This document shows positions 52,223 to 61,562 of a stretch of 64,000 bases of DNA, piece by piece; position 1 is the first letter of the stretch; every line of letters starts with the position of its first letter. Source of the DNA: Gaiellasilicea sp963745775 (GTDB lineage: Bacteria; Actinomycetota; Thermoleophilia; Gaiellales; Gaiellaceae). The stretch spans positions 62,001-126,000 of the forward strand of contig CAVUYY010000013.1 in NCBI GenBank assembly GCA_963745775.1. The letters run 5' to 3'. Position numbers and translations under genes: made by a program. The notes under the pieces were generated by a model. That model ran no database searches. It was not told where the DNA came from and saw only the letters and a program-made list of their open reading frames with translations.

Positions 52223-54558
52223 CGCAGCGATTTCAGCGCGGCCGCGAGCGACTGCCGCGTCGTCAGCACGCCCTCGAAGAGGTCGCCCTCGCGCGCGACC
52301 CGGTCGAGCACGGCGTCCATCGTGAACGCCGCCGGATCGAGCGAGGCATTGACCTCCTCCCAGCGCAGCGGCGTCGAGACGGGGGCGCCCGGCTTCGGCC
52401 GGACCGAGTAGGCCGAGGCGATCGTCTTCCCCTCGCCGTTCTGGTTCGAGTCGATCAGGACGCCCCTCCGCTTCGCCTTCGTCCACTCGGTCGTCGCGAG
52501 CCTCGGGTGCGCGCGCGCGATCGCTCCCGCCACGATCTCCGAGAAGCCACGCGTCTCGTCGAAGCTGTGCCGCCGGTCGACCGGCACGAGGATGTGGATT
52601 CCCTCCGAGCCGCTCGTCTTCGGAAAGGAGACGAGCCCGACGAGGTCGAGCACCTGCTTGACGAGGAGCGCCACCTCGATCGTCTCGGCGAAGCCGACGT
52701 CGGGAGAGGGGTCGAGGTCGAAGAGCACGAAGTCGGGCCGCGACGGCTTGTCGACGCGCGAATACCAGGTGTTCAGGTCGATACAGCCCATGTTCACGAC
52801 CCAGAGCAGCGCCAGCTCGTCGTTCACGAGGAGGAAGTCGATCTCGCGGCGCGTGCGCGGCGAGTCGCGCGTCGAGACCTCGAAGCGGCGCGTCGGAATC
52901 CACGCCGGCATGTGCGAGGGCGCGTCCTTCTGGAAGAAGAACTTGCCGTAGGCGCCGTCGGGATAGCGCTTCATCGTGAAGGGCCGATCGCGCAGATGCG
53001 GCACGACGACAGGCGCGACGTCGCGGTAGTAGGAGAGGAGGTCGCCCTTCGCGATCCCTTCGTCCGGCCAGAACGGCTTGGTCAGGTTCGAGAGCTTGAG
53101 GACGCGCCGGCCGCGCTTCACCTCCGGACCGATCGGCTCGCGCTCGCGCCGCACCTCCTCGGGCTTCTTGTCCTCGCGCAGGCCCTGATAGGACGGCGCG
53201 CGGAGGCGGCCGTCGTGTGTCCACTCGGCGAACTCCACCTCGCAGACGAGCTCCGGCTCGACCCAGACGATGTCGGCCTTGCGCACCTTCGCGAGCTTCG
53301 GCGCCTCTGCGAACGGGGTGCTCGGGCGCTCGAGCGGGCGGAGCCGAGCGAGCAGGCGCTCGATCTCGGCCCGATCGAAGCCCGTGCCGACGTTCCCGGC
53401 GTAACGGAGGCCGCCCGCCTCGGAGACCGCGAGGAGCAGGGATCCGAAGCGCCCCGTCCGGTTTCCCTGGCCCTTCGTGTAGCCGGCGATCACGAACTCC
53501 TGGCGATGATGGGTCTTCAACTTGAGCCAGGCGCGAGAGCGCCTGCCGGGCTCGTAGGTCGAGTCGGCGCGCTTGGCGACGATCCCCTCGAAGTGCTGCT
53601 GGCGTGCCGCCGCGAAGAGCGCCTCCCCGTCGTCGAAGGCCTCGGAGAGCTGAACGCCGCCCGGGCGGCGATCGACGATCGAGGCGAGCCGCTCCCGCCG
53701 CTCGACGAGCGGCAAGGCGACGAGCGGCTCGCCCTCCACCTCGAGCACGTCGAAGGCGACGTAGAGGTAGACGGTTCCTTCCTTGCCCTGCTGCATGGCG
53801 GAGAAGGTGGCGCGGCCGTCTGCGCCCACGGCCACGACCTCGCCGTCGAGCACGCAGTCAGGTGTGCGAAGGCTCCGCTCGAGCGCCCTGACGACGGCCG
53901 GAAAGCGCTCGTCGAGCCTGTTCCCGTTGCGGCTCGTGAGCTCGACCTCGCCGCCTCGCATGGTCGCGATCGCGCGGTAGCCGTCCCACTTGACCTCGAA
54001 GAGCCAGCCCTCCCCGCGCGGCACGTCGCTCGCGAGCGTCGAGAGCATCGGCTTGTAGCCGCGGCGCTTCGAGGCCGGCGCGTCCTCCTTCTTCTTGACG
54101 AGCAACCAGTTCTTCTCGTCGCCCGAGAGCTTGGCAGGAACCAGCGTCCAGAGCCCCTCGAGCCGCTCGCCGTGGAGGTGAACGGTCAGCCCACCGTCGC
54201 GCTTCTCCTCGACGAGCTCGTAGGTGCCGCGATCCCAGATCTCGACCGTGCCCGCGCCGTAGTTCCCCTTGGGGATCTCGCCCTCGAAGCCGGCGTAGTC
54301 GAGCGGGTGATCCTCGACGTGGACGGCGAGATGTTGCGTTCCCGGCTCGAGCGGGACGCCCTTCGGAACCGCCCAGCTCGCGAGCGCCCCGTCGCGCTCG
54401 AGCCGGAAGTCGTAGTGGAGGCGCGTCGCATCGTGCCGCTGGACGACGAAGATCGGCTCCTTCGGATCGTGGCGCGACGACCCCGCTTCCTCTCCGGCGA
54501 ACGGCTCGGGAGTGGTGTCCGGATCGCGTTTCCGGCGGTACTCACGGAGTGGCGGCAT
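52219..54558 (-). CDS. ligD: ATP-dependent DNA ligase LigD (PE-Lig-Pol order)
   Basis: A 779-residue non-homologous end-joining ligase. Domains in order: 3'-phosphoesterase (about 35-150; RHDATRLHYDFRLERDG, HVEDHPLDYAGFEGEIPKGNYGAG), ligase with the AMP-accepting Lys in FEVKWDGYRAIATM (about 175-460), and a C-terminal archaeo-eukaryotic primase-like polymerase (TKPFWPDEGIAKGDLL, KRYPDGAYGKFFFQKDAP, DLDPSPDV). The order matches the Pseudomonas type, not the mycobacterial Pol-PE-Lig. No ku gene is in the window. Confidence 0.94.
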   Translation of the reverse strand: MPPLREYRRKRDPDTTPEPFAGEEAGSSRHDPKEPIFVVQRHDATRLHYDFRLERDGALASWAVPKGVPLEPGTQHLAVHVEDHPLDYAGFEGEIPKGNYGAGTVEIWDRGTYELVEEKRDGGLTVHLHGERLEGLWTLVPAKLSGDEKNWLLVKKKEDAPASKRRGYKPMLSTLASDVPRGEGWLFEVKWDGYRAIATMRGGEVELTSRNGNRLDERFPAVVRALERSLRTPDCVLDGEVVAVGADGRATFSAMQQGKEGTVYLYVAFDVLEVEGEPLVALPLVERRERLASIVDRRPGGVQLSEAFDDGEALFAAARQQHFEGIVAKRADSTYEPGRRSRAWLKLKTHHRQEFVIAGYTKGQGNRTGRFGSLLLAVSEAGGLRYAGNVGTGFDRAEIERLLARLRPLERPSTPFAEAPKLAKVRKADIVWVEPELVCEVEFAEWTHDGRLRAPSYQGLREDKKPEEVRREREPIGPEVKRGRRVLKLSNLTKPFWPDEGIAKGDLLSYYRDVAPVVVPHLRDRPFTMKRYPDGAYGKFFFQKDAPSHMPAWIPTRRFEVSTRDSPRTRREIDFLLVNDELALLWVVNMGCIDLNTWYSRVDKPSRPDFVLFDLDPSPDVGFAETIEVALLVKQVLDLVGLVSFPKTSGSEGIHILVPVDRRHSFDETRGFSEIVAGAIARAHPRLATTEWTKAKRRGVLIDSNQNGEGKTIASAYSVRPKPGAPVSTPLRWEEVNASLDPAAFTMDAVLDRVAREGDLFEGVLTTRQSLAAALKSLR

Positions 54559-54632
54559 GCTCGTTTCCTCCCCGTTCGCAAACGAGGTTTCGCCGCTCGG
54601 GACTGGGGGATGCAGACCTCACGCGGGGGTCA

Positions 54633-54660
54633 GTTGAGGTCGGCGATTGCCGGCCTCAAC
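54633..54660 (-). terminator. Strong hairpin downstream of accA
   Basis: On the plus strand GTTGAGGTCGGC-GATT-GCCGGCCTCAAC: a 12-bp stem with one G-T wobble and a 4-nt loop, about 90 bp after the accA stop and 75 bp before the ligD start. The rest of 54559-54749 shows only a short palindrome GTTCGCAAAC near 54572; no further gene is seen. Confidence 0.6.
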
Positions 54661-54749
54661 GCATTCTGGAGCCGTTTCGGAGCGCGCACTGCTGCATCTG
54701 ACTTTCGAACAGGGGAAAAGCCTGTGGAAGATGTGGAAACCCGGATCGC

Positions 54750-55682
54750 TCAGGCCAAGACGCCCATGGAGCGGAACTTTCGGCGTCGTCGAGCGCGTAG
54801 GTCGGCTTGGGGAATGTTGTCAAGCCCGTCGAGAGCATCGGCGAGGGCCGCGCCGAGCAATCTCGCCGATTCGTCGTGGCTCACGTGGGCGCCTCCGACC
54901 GGCTCCGGAACGATCCCGTCGATCACTCCCAGCTCGAGACAGTGCGCCGCGTCGGGCTTGAACGCTGCGGCCGCCTTCTGTCGCTCGCCGGCGTCGCGCC
55001 AGAGGATCGCGGCGCAGCCTTCCGGCGAGATCACCGAGTAGATCGCGTTCTCCTGCATCAGGACCGTGTCGGCGAGCGCGATCGCGACAGCTCCGCCGGA
55101 GCCGCCCTCGCCGATGATGCAGGCGACCGTCGGCACCTTCAGCCGGGCCATCACGGCCTGCGAGCGCGCGATCGCGCCGCCCTGGCCGTGCTGCTCGGCG
55201 GCGACGCCGGGGTAGGCGCCGGGCGTGTCGACCAGCGTGACGAGCGGGAAGCCGTGGCGCTCGGCGAGCTCCATCACGCGGATCGCCTTCCGATAGCCCT
55301 CTGGGTAGGCCATCCCGAAGTTGCGGTTCGTCCGCTCCTTGATGTCCCGCCCCTTCTGGTGCCCGATCAATGCGACGGTGCGACCCTCGAGGCGTCCGAT
55401 TCCGGTCACGAGCGCGGCGTCGTCGGCGCGGCCGCGATCTCCGTGCAGCTCGAACCAGTCCTGGAGAAGCCGCTCGACGTAGTCGAGCGTGTACGGGCGC
55501 TCCTCGTGGCGCGCGAGCTCGACCTTGTTCCAGATCTCCTCGTCGGTGGGCTCGGCCTCGATCCGGTCGAGCTGGCGCTTGAGCCGCTCGAGCTCGCCGG
55601 AGAGCCGGGCGCCGCGGAGGAGATCGAGACCGCTCAACTTGCTCAACCGGTCCCTGAGTCGGATCTCTGCTTCATTTGCCAT
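54750..55682 (-). CDS. accA: Acetyl-CoA carboxylase carboxyltransferase alpha subunit
   Basis: A 310-residue subunit that transfers CO2 from carboxybiotin to acetyl-CoA, giving malonyl-CoA. It opens MANEAEIRLRDRLSKLSGLD and keeps the AccA markers GDRGRADDAALVTG, GHQKGRDIKERTNRNFGM, PEGYRKAIRVMELAE, DTPGAYPGVAAEQHGQG, EGGSGGAVAI and SPEGCAAILWRD. ATG 55682 overlaps the accD end by 11 nt, so both subunits are made together. Confidence 0.95.
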   Translation of the reverse strand: MANEAEIRLRDRLSKLSGLDLLRGARLSGELERLKRQLDRIEAEPTDEEIWNKVELARHEERPYTLDYVERLLQDWFELHGDRGRADDAALVTGIGRLEGRTVALIGHQKGRDIKERTNRNFGMAYPEGYRKAIRVMELAERHGFPLVTLVDTPGAYPGVAAEQHGQGGAIARSQAVMARLKVPTVACIIGEGGSGGAVAIALADTVLMQENAIYSVISPEGCAAILWRDAGERQKAAAAFKPDAAHCLELGVIDGIVPEPVGGAHVSHDESARLLGAALADALDGLDNIPQADLRARRRRKFRSMGVLA

Positions 55683-56530
55683 CACGATCCTCCCCGAAGA
55701 GCCGCAGCAGCCGCGCGAGCGCCGGTCGCAGCTCCGAGCGCGGCACGATCGCGTCGACGTGGCCGAAGCGGAGGTTCGACTCGGCGCGGCCGAAGTCGTC
55801 CGGCAGCTTCTCCCGTGTCGTCTGCGCGACGACCCGTGGCCCGGCAAAGGACATCAGAGCCCCGGGCTCTGCGAGGAGCACGTCGCCGAGGCTCGCGAAG
55901 CTCGCGAGCAGGCCGCCGGTCGTGGGATGGGCCATCACGCTGAGGAGCGCGCACCCGGACTCGTGCAGCTCCTCGACGGCGCACACGGTCTTCGGAAGCT
56001 GCATCAGCGCCAGGATTCCCTCCTGCATGCGCGCGCCGCCGGACGCCGAGATCGAGACGAGCGGCATTCCGGCCGTCGGCGGCGCTCTCGCAGGCGCGGG
56101 CGAACTTCTCCCCCGTCACCGACCCCATCGAGCCGCCCATGAACGAGAAGTCCATGACGGCGAGCTCGCAGGGCTGCTCCTCGATCGTGGCGCTGCCGAT
56201 CACCATCGCGTCGCCGAGCCCGGTCGCGACCTCGGCCTCGGCGAGCCGCTCCTTGTACGCCCGCAGATCGAAGAACTCGAGCGGGTCGGCGGAGCGGAGA
56301 TCGGCGGCCTCCTCGACGAAGCTACCGCGGTCTGCGAGCTGCTCGATCCGCTTCCGCGCCTTCACCGGGAAGTGGTGGCCGCAGTGCGAGCAGACCCTCA
56401 GCGCCGCATCCAGCTCGTCGTCTCGATAGTGGGAGCCGCAGGTCGGGCAGGTATTCGGGTGCTTCTTCGGCGGCGGCTCCGGCGCGTGCTTGTGCTCGAT
56501 GGAGACGTCGATCCTGCTCGCTTCGGCCAT
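55672..56530 (-). CDS. accD: Acetyl-CoA carboxylase carboxyltransferase beta subunit
   Basis: Beta partner of accA. N-terminal zinc ribbon CPTCGSHYRDDELDAALRVCSHCG, then ADPLEFFDLRAYKERL, DFSFMGGSMGSVTGEKFARACE, SASGGARMQEGILALMQL and AHPTTGGLLASFASLGDVLLAEP. An extra A near 56068 shifts the frame between ACESAADGR and MPLVSISASGG; without it the protein is about 286 residues, near the usual length. Start ATG 56530. Confidence 0.93.
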
Positions 56531-56581
56531 GCCTGATCTTAGACCTGCTCCCCCGGCCCGAGGTTGCACCTGCGGACGGGC

Positions 56582-57373
56582 TCAGAACCCGAGCGCCGCG
56601 CAGAGCCGGACGAGCTTCGGCTCGTTCGCGGGATCGGCGACGAGCCCGGAGAGACCCGCGCCGGCGACGCGCGAGCGACCGGCGATCGAGCGCAGCAGGG
56701 CTTCGAGCTCGTCGAGGCCGAGCCCGTCCGGCTCCGGCATGAAGACTGCGAGCTCGCCTGGCTCGACCGAGTCCCCGTCGAGCGCGACGTAGACGGAATC
56801 GGTGCCTGCGAGGGCTCGCTCGACGGCGCCGTCGGCTGTCTGGATGCGTGCAGTGTGGATCCCTGCCTGAGCGATGAACTCGACCTCGGGGGGATCGAGG
56901 TTGCGCGCGCCGACGAGTGCCACGTTCGCCGCGTCGATCGAGCCGTCGTCGACGAGCGTTCGCAACGGCATTCCCCAGGCGTCGCCTGAGGGCGAAGAGG
57001 CCGGCGTGTTCAGATCGCCGTGGGCGTCGATCCAGATGACGGCAAGCGTCTCGTCGCCGGAGGCAAGCCGTTCGATCGCCCCGAGATGCGCGCAGCAGCA
57101 GCCGCCGAGCACGAGCGGGCGGTCCGGCAGCTCCGCGGCGACCATCAGCGTCTGCTCGGCGAGCGACGACGCCTCGACGACGCCCGCCTCGGGATACGGC
57201 AACTCGAGCCAGGCGGCGGCCGCCATCGCTTCCCCACCACTGCCCCAGGCGCGGGGCACTCGCACGAGGCCGGCGCCGAACTCGCGGCCGCACGAGTGGC
57301 ACTGGTACTCGGGTCCGATCGCGACGGCCGTGAGCGTCCTGCAGTCGGGGCAGCGCGCGCGAAGCCGGCTCAC
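56582..57373 (-). CDS. Arginase-fold protein with N-terminal zinc ribbon
   Basis: A 263-residue protein. Residues 1-40 carry CPDC and CHSCG, a zinc ribbon. The rest has ureohydrolase features: WIDAHGDLNTP (DAHxD metal site), VALDGDSVEPG (the DxD site) and LVLGGCCCAHLGAIE where arginase/agmatinase normally have GGDHS. The changed first metal loop makes activity uncertain. Start GTG 57373, its GTGA overlapping the acetyltransferase stop. The substrate is unknown. Confidence 0.75.
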   Translation of the reverse strand: MSRLRARCPDCRTLTAVAIGPEYQCHSCGREFGAGLVRVPRAWGSGGEAMAAAAWLELPYPEAGVVEASSLAEQTLMVAAELPDRPLVLGGCCCAHLGAIERLASGDETLAVIWIDAHGDLNTPASSPSGDAWGMPLRTLVDDGSIDAANVALVGARNLDPPEVEFIAQAGIHTARIQTADGAVERALAGTDSVYVALDGDSVEPGELAVFMPEPDGLGLDELEALLRSIAGRSRVAGAGLSGLVADPANEPKLVRLCAALGF

Positions 57374-58243
57374 GTACGCAACTCCCAGGTGTCCGTGCGG
57401 CGGACCGGTCGCATCCCGACCCGCTCGTAGAGCCGCACCGCTCCCGTCGTGCTCTCGGCGTCGACGCTGAGCCCGATCCGCGTGAAGCCGCGCACGTAGA
57501 GCGCTCGAAACGCGTGCCGGAGAAGCGCCTCGCCAAGGCCCCGCCGCCGCCACTCCGGCCGCACGCCGAGCAGATCGACCCAGCCGAAGGCCGGCTCTCC
57601 CGAGAAATGCGGCGCGCAGAGCGCGAAGCCGGCGATCTCGTCGCCGTCGAGCGCGAGGAACCAGAGCGTGGGATCGAAGAACTCGCGGTCGCGTTGCCAG
57701 CGCCGCCACTGCTCGAAGCTCTGCTCGTGGAAGTCCCAGTGGTCGGCGAAGGCGTTCATGTGGGCGGCGTGGATTCGCTCCTCTTCGCCCTCTCGCATCG
57801 ACCGAACGGCGATCCCGTGCGGCAGCTCGGGCGGCTCCGGCGGGGCGGCGAGCTCGACGCGCATCTGGAAGGAGTGGCGGACGATCGCGAACCCCAGGCT
57901 CGCGATAGGCGTCGGTCGCGACCTCGTCGATCGAGGGCGCGTAGCCGCGCAGCAAGGCGCCCTTACCTGCGCGCTCGCGCGCCGCCTCGAGCAGGACGCG
58001 CGCTGCCTCGGCGTCCAGAGCGCGCAGGTCGATGCTCCAGCGTCCAGCCTCCTCCGAGAGGTCGGCGTATCCGACCGGCCGCCCTTCGACCTCGGCCAGC
58101 CGCATCCAGATGTCCGGCAACGTGAACCAGTCCGAGATCGTCGCCGGCGCCAGGTCGCGCTCGCCGTAGAGGTTGCCGGAGTGGGCGTTGAGCAGCTCCG
58201 CGATCGCCGGCGCGTCCTCGCGCGTCGGCTCACGAAGCCGCAC
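57370..58243 (-). CDS. Tandem GNAT acetyltransferase (two domains)
   Basis: About 290 residues after mending. Domain 1 (VRLREPTREDAPAIAELLNA, WSIDLRALDAEAARVLLEAA) is weakly GNAT-like. Domain 2 keeps the acetyl-CoA motif GVRPEWRRRGLGEALLRHAF and GLSVDAESTTGAVRLYERVGM, the mycothiol-synthase/GNAT tandem pattern. An extra base near 57898 breaks the link (TDAYR to LGFAIVRHSF). Start GTG 58243 with AAGGAG upstream. The acyl acceptor is unknown; MshD-like tandem acetyltransferases are the closest structural idea. Confidence 0.75.
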
Positions 58244-59157
58244 GCAACTCCTTCTCGTAGACGATCGCGTGCCAGAGCGTCCGCATCCCGGCGCGCTCGT
58301 ACACGCGGGTCGCGCCGGTCGGGCTCTCGGCGTCGACTCCGAGGCCGATCCTGCGTTCACCGCGGCGGAAGAACTCTGCAAACGCGGTCTTGAGGAGCGC
58401 CTCCGCGATCCCCTGGCGGCGGTAGGCGCGTCGCACGCCGACGATCTCGATCCAGCCCTGGTCCGGGTCGCGGCGCTGCTCGCCCAATGAGGACGCCGGC
58501 GATCTCGCCGTTGGGCCTCGGCCACCCACCAGAGCGTCGAGTCGAACGTCTCGCGGCCGTAGCGCTTCTGCTGCCATTTCTCCCAGGGCGTCGGTCGATG
58601 CTCCCAGTGGTCGGCGAACGACTCCTGCTGGGCGGCGTGAAACGCGCGCGCCTCTTCCGGGTGACGATACGAGCGGATCTCGATCCCGGGGACCGCGCTC
58701 GGGCACCGGCTCCTCGTCGAGCTCGATCGCCATTCCACGGAAGCCGCGCACCGGCTCGTAGCCGCGCTCGCGGTAGAAGCGCGCGGTCTCCTCGTCCTGA
58801 TCGAGGGTCGCGTTCTGGATGTAGACGCGCTCGCCCGCCGGGACGTTCGGCTCCTCCTCGCGCGCCCGCTCCTCGGTCAGCGCGCAGGATCTCCGAGCCG
58901 ATCCCCCGCCCGCGAAGCTCGGGATGGACGTAGCCGTCCCCGTTCAGCCGGCTTCCCTTGGCGCTGAAGTCGGCATAGCCGGCGACGCGCCCGTCGAGCT
59001 CGAAGAGCCAGGCATCGCGCGTCAGGTCGAGGTCGCCCCACATCGAGCGCAGCTCGCTCGCCGTCCAGTCCGAGTCGCCGGCGACCGCGATGTCGGTGAC
59101 GCGCATCAGCTCGAGCACCGCCTCGAGGTCGTCCTGCTCCGGCCTCCGGACGTTCAT
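58230..59157 (-). pseudogene. Second tandem GNAT acetyltransferase, four apparent frameshifts
   Basis: A paralogue of the preceding gene read in pieces: MNVRRPEQDDLEAVLELMRV to LRGRGIGSEILR, then ALTEERAREEEPNVPAGERV to MAIELDEEP, then IEIRSYRHPEEARAFHAAQ to STLWWVAEA, then NGEIAGVLI, then the CoA-binding half (IVGVRRAYRRQGIAEALL, VDAESPTGATRVYERAGM). Breaks lie near 58885, 58697, 58520 and 58490, each mended by removing one base. It may be a real decayed gene or a local cluster of sequence errors; the conserved text between breaks favours the latter. Its ATG overlaps the HAD gene stop. Confidence 0.65.
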
Positions 59158-59810
59158 CGCGGGACGAGCTCGTCGAGCGCGTCCGGAAGCCCGACGAGGT
59201 CCGGCAGCTCGACGTCCGGATCGTGCTTCGCCTCCTCGCCGAGCCGGTTGATCCAGACCGTCTTGAGCCCGAGCTCGCGCGCCGGCGCGATGTCGTGGAA
59301 CAGGCTCGCCGCGACGTGGACATGGTGCTCGCGATCCGAGGTCAGCTCGTCGAAGCGTCTCCAGTGGCCGTGCTCCGGCTTGTAGGAGCCGACGTCTTCG
59401 GCAACGACGACGAGGTCGAACGGCACGCCGAGCTGTCGCTGCGAGGCGGCGATCAGCTCGCGGTCCGAGTTGGAGAGGATCGCGAGGTTCCAGCCACGCC
59501 GGCGCAGCTCCGCAAGCGCCTCGGGTACTTCCGGAAACGCCGGCCAGTCCGGCAGCGACTGCGGCAGGACGCCGCTCTCCCCCTCGGGAATCCCGTAGCC
59601 GAGCTCGTTCGCCAGCCGCTCCAGCGTCAGCGTCAGCACCTCGGCGTACGAGCGATAGCGCTCGGCCTGGATCTCCGGCTCGAGCTCGTGGTAGCGGCGC
59701 AGGAGGTCGGGCGCCTGCTCCGCGCCGTAGAGGCGTTCGAGCACGCCGCCGATCCCGGCGTTCCAGTCGATCAGGGTGCCGTAGCAGTCGAAGGTGGCCC
59801 AGCGGGACAT
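59154..59810 (-). CDS. HAD-superfamily hydrolase (haloacid dehalogenase type II-like)
   Basis: A 218-residue Asp-nucleophile hydrolase: motif I ATFDCYGTLIDWN, motif II LAILSNSDREL, motif III Lys in VGSYKPEHGHW, motif IV-like HVAASLFHDIAPA and GLKTVWINRLGE. The DCYGTL/W-N text is typical of 2-haloacid dehalogenase-like members. The true substrate may be a phosphate ester. It is the first gene of the acetyltransferase/arginase group. Confidence 0.88.
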   Translation of the reverse strand: MSRWATFDCYGTLIDWNAGIGGVLERLYGAEQAPDLLRRYHELEPEIQAERYRSYAEVLTLTLERLANELGYGIPEGESGVLPQSLPDWPAFPEVPEALAELRRRGWNLAILSNSDRELIAASQRQLGVPFDLVVVAEDVGSYKPEHGHWRRFDELTSDREHHVHVAASLFHDIAPARELGLKTVWINRLGEEAKHDPDVELPDLVGLPDALDELVPR

Positions 59811-59834
59811 GCCGGGAGCTTACTGTCGAGCCTG

Positions 59835-60308
59835 ATGCGGATCGAGTCCCTGCACGAGGACGTCTGGCCGGTGGTCGCCGGGATCTACGCCGAAGGGATC
59901 GCGACCCGGAACGCCACCTTCGAGACCGCCGTTCCGTCGTGGGAGGAGTGGGATGCCGGCCATCTCGAGGAGCATCGCCTCGTGGCGGTCGACGAGACGG
60001 GCATCCTCGGCTGGGCGGCGCTCGCCCCGATCTCCCGGCGGCCCGCGTACGCCGGTGTCGCCGAGGTGAGCGTCTACGTGGCCGGCCGGGACCAGGGCCG
60101 TGGCGTCGGCCGCTTCCTGCTCGCGGCTCTCGTCGAGAGCGCAAGGGCAGGCGGTCTCTGGACGCTCCAGGCCGGCATCTTCCCGGAGAACGAGGCGAGT
60201 CTGGCCCTCCACAGAGCACTCGGCTTCCGCCGAGTTGGAGTCCGCGAGCGGATCGGCCGGCTCGACGGCGTCTGGCGCGACGTCGAGCTCTTGGAGCTAC
60301 GCCTCTAG
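59835..60308 (+). CDS. GNAT acetyltransferase of the phosphinothricin (PAT) type
   Basis: A 157-residue N-acetyltransferase: IYAEGIATRNATFET, LGWAALAPISRRPAYAGVAEVSVYV, CoA site GRDQGRGVGRFLLAAL, and LHRALGFRRVGVRERIGRLDGVWRDVELLEL. This is close to Pat/Bar/YncA proteins, which acetylate phosphinothricin or methionine derivatives. Start ATG 59835; it diverges from the HAD gene and overlaps the convergent fabF by 12 nt. Confidence 0.88.
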   Translation: MRIESLHEDVWPVVAGIYAEGIATRNATFETAVPSWEEWDAGHLEEHRLVAVDETGILGWAALAPISRRPAYAGVAEVSVYVAGRDQGRGVGRFLLAALVESARAGGLWTLQAGIFPENEASLALHRALGFRRVGVRERIGRLDGVWRDVELLELRL

Positions 60309-61553
60309 CGTGCGGAAGACGACGCAGGCGTTGTGGCCGCCGAAGCCGAACGAGTTCGAGAGGCCGACGCTGACCTCGGCCTGCCGCGACTCGTTCGGGA
60401 TGTAGTCCAGGTCGCAGGTGGGATCCTCGACCTCGTAGTTGATCGTCGGGGGCAGGACGCCGCGATTCGTCGCGAGGATCGTGAAGATCGCCTCGACCGC
60501 GCCGGCTGCGCCGAGGCAGTGGCCGGTCGCTCCCTTCGTCGAGGAGACCGGAATCCGCCGCGCATTCTCCTCGCCGAGCGCGAGCTTGAGCACTCGCGTC
60601 TCCGAAGCGTCGCCGAGCGGCGTCGACGTGCCGTGGGCATTGATGTAGCCGACGTCGCTCGCGTCGATTCCCGCGTCGCGCAGCGCCATCGTCATCGCCC
60701 TCGCCGGGTTCTTGCCCGTGGGGTCGGGCTCGGTGATGTGGTTCGCGTCGGAAGAGACGCCGTAGCCGAGCAGCTCGGCATAGATCGTCGCCCCCCGCTC
60801 CCGCGCGTGCTCCAGTTCCTCGAGCAGGACGACGGCGCCGGCCTCGCCCATCACGAAACCGTCTCGCCCCGCGTCGAACGGACGCGACGCACGCTCAGGA
60901 TCCCCGTTCCGTCGCGAGAGCGCTCGCATCGCCCCGAAACCCGCGATCCCGACGCGAGTGATCCCGGCCTCTGTGCCACCGCAGAACATCGCGTCCGCGC
61001 GCCCAAGCCGGATCGCGTCCGCGCCCTCGCCGATTGCCATGTTCGACGCGGCGCAGGCCGTGCACTGCGAGGAGAGCGGCCCGCGGGTCCCGAGCTCCAT
61101 CGAGACCCAGCCGGCGCCCATGTTCGGGATGATCGCGGGGATCGAGAACGGGTTGATCCGGTCGGGGCCTCGCTCTACGAGGGTCTGGTAGCAATCCTGG
61201 AAGGCGCCGAGCCCGCCGATCCCGGTCGCGATCGACGCGCCGATCCGATCGGCGTCGCGCTCGATCTCGATCCCCGAGTCGGTCTCGGCCTGCCGCGCTG
61301 CGGCGACCACCATCTGCGCAAAGCGGTCGATCCGTCGCGCCTGTTTGCGATCGATCCACTGGGTCGGATCGAAGCCCTTCAGCTCGCAGGCGAAGTTGAC
61401 CGGGAACTCGCTCGCGTCGAACTGCTCGATCGGTGCGGCGCCCGACTCGCCCGCGATCAGGCTGGACCACGTGGTCTCGACGTCGTTGCCGAGCGGGGTC
61501 ACCATCCCGAGCCCGGTGACGACCACGCGTCTCCTGCCGTTGTCAGCGCTCAT
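60297..61553 (-). CDS. fabF: 3-oxoacyl-ACP synthase II (KAS II)
   Basis: A 418-residue condensing enzyme for chain elongation. The nucleophile Cys is in SSQCTACAASNMAIGEG, and the active-site His pair in NAHGTSTPLGD and KGATGHCLGAAGAVEA. It starts MSADNGRRRVVVTGLGMVTPLGN, the normal opening. It lies 9 bp after fabG; the acpP that usually separates them is absent. Confidence 0.95.
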   Translation of the reverse strand: MSADNGRRRVVVTGLGMVTPLGNDVETTWSSLIAGESGAAPIEQFDASEFPVNFACELKGFDPTQWIDRKQARRIDRFAQMVVAAARQAETDSGIEIERDADRIGASIATGIGGLGAFQDCYQTLVERGPDRINPFSIPAIIPNMGAGWVSMELGTRGPLSSQCTACAASNMAIGEGADAIRLGRADAMFCGGTEAGITRVGIAGFGAMRALSRRNGDPERASRPFDAGRDGFVMGEAGAVVLLEELEHARERGATIYAELLGYGVSSDANHITEPDPTGKNPARAMTMALRDAGIDASDVGYINAHGTSTPLGDASETRVLKLALGEENARRIPVSSTKGATGHCLGAAGAVEAIFTILATNRGVLPPTINYEVEDPTCDLDYIPNESRQAEVSVGLSNSFGFGGHNACVVFRTLEA

Positions 61554-61562
61554 CTCTCCGTC

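Noticed and set aside
51154..55041. 1,295-codon plus-strand open frame
   Set aside because: It spans the M48 gene 3' end, ligD and part of accA in the wrong frame or strand; the composition is low-complexity and the real genes have clear motifs.
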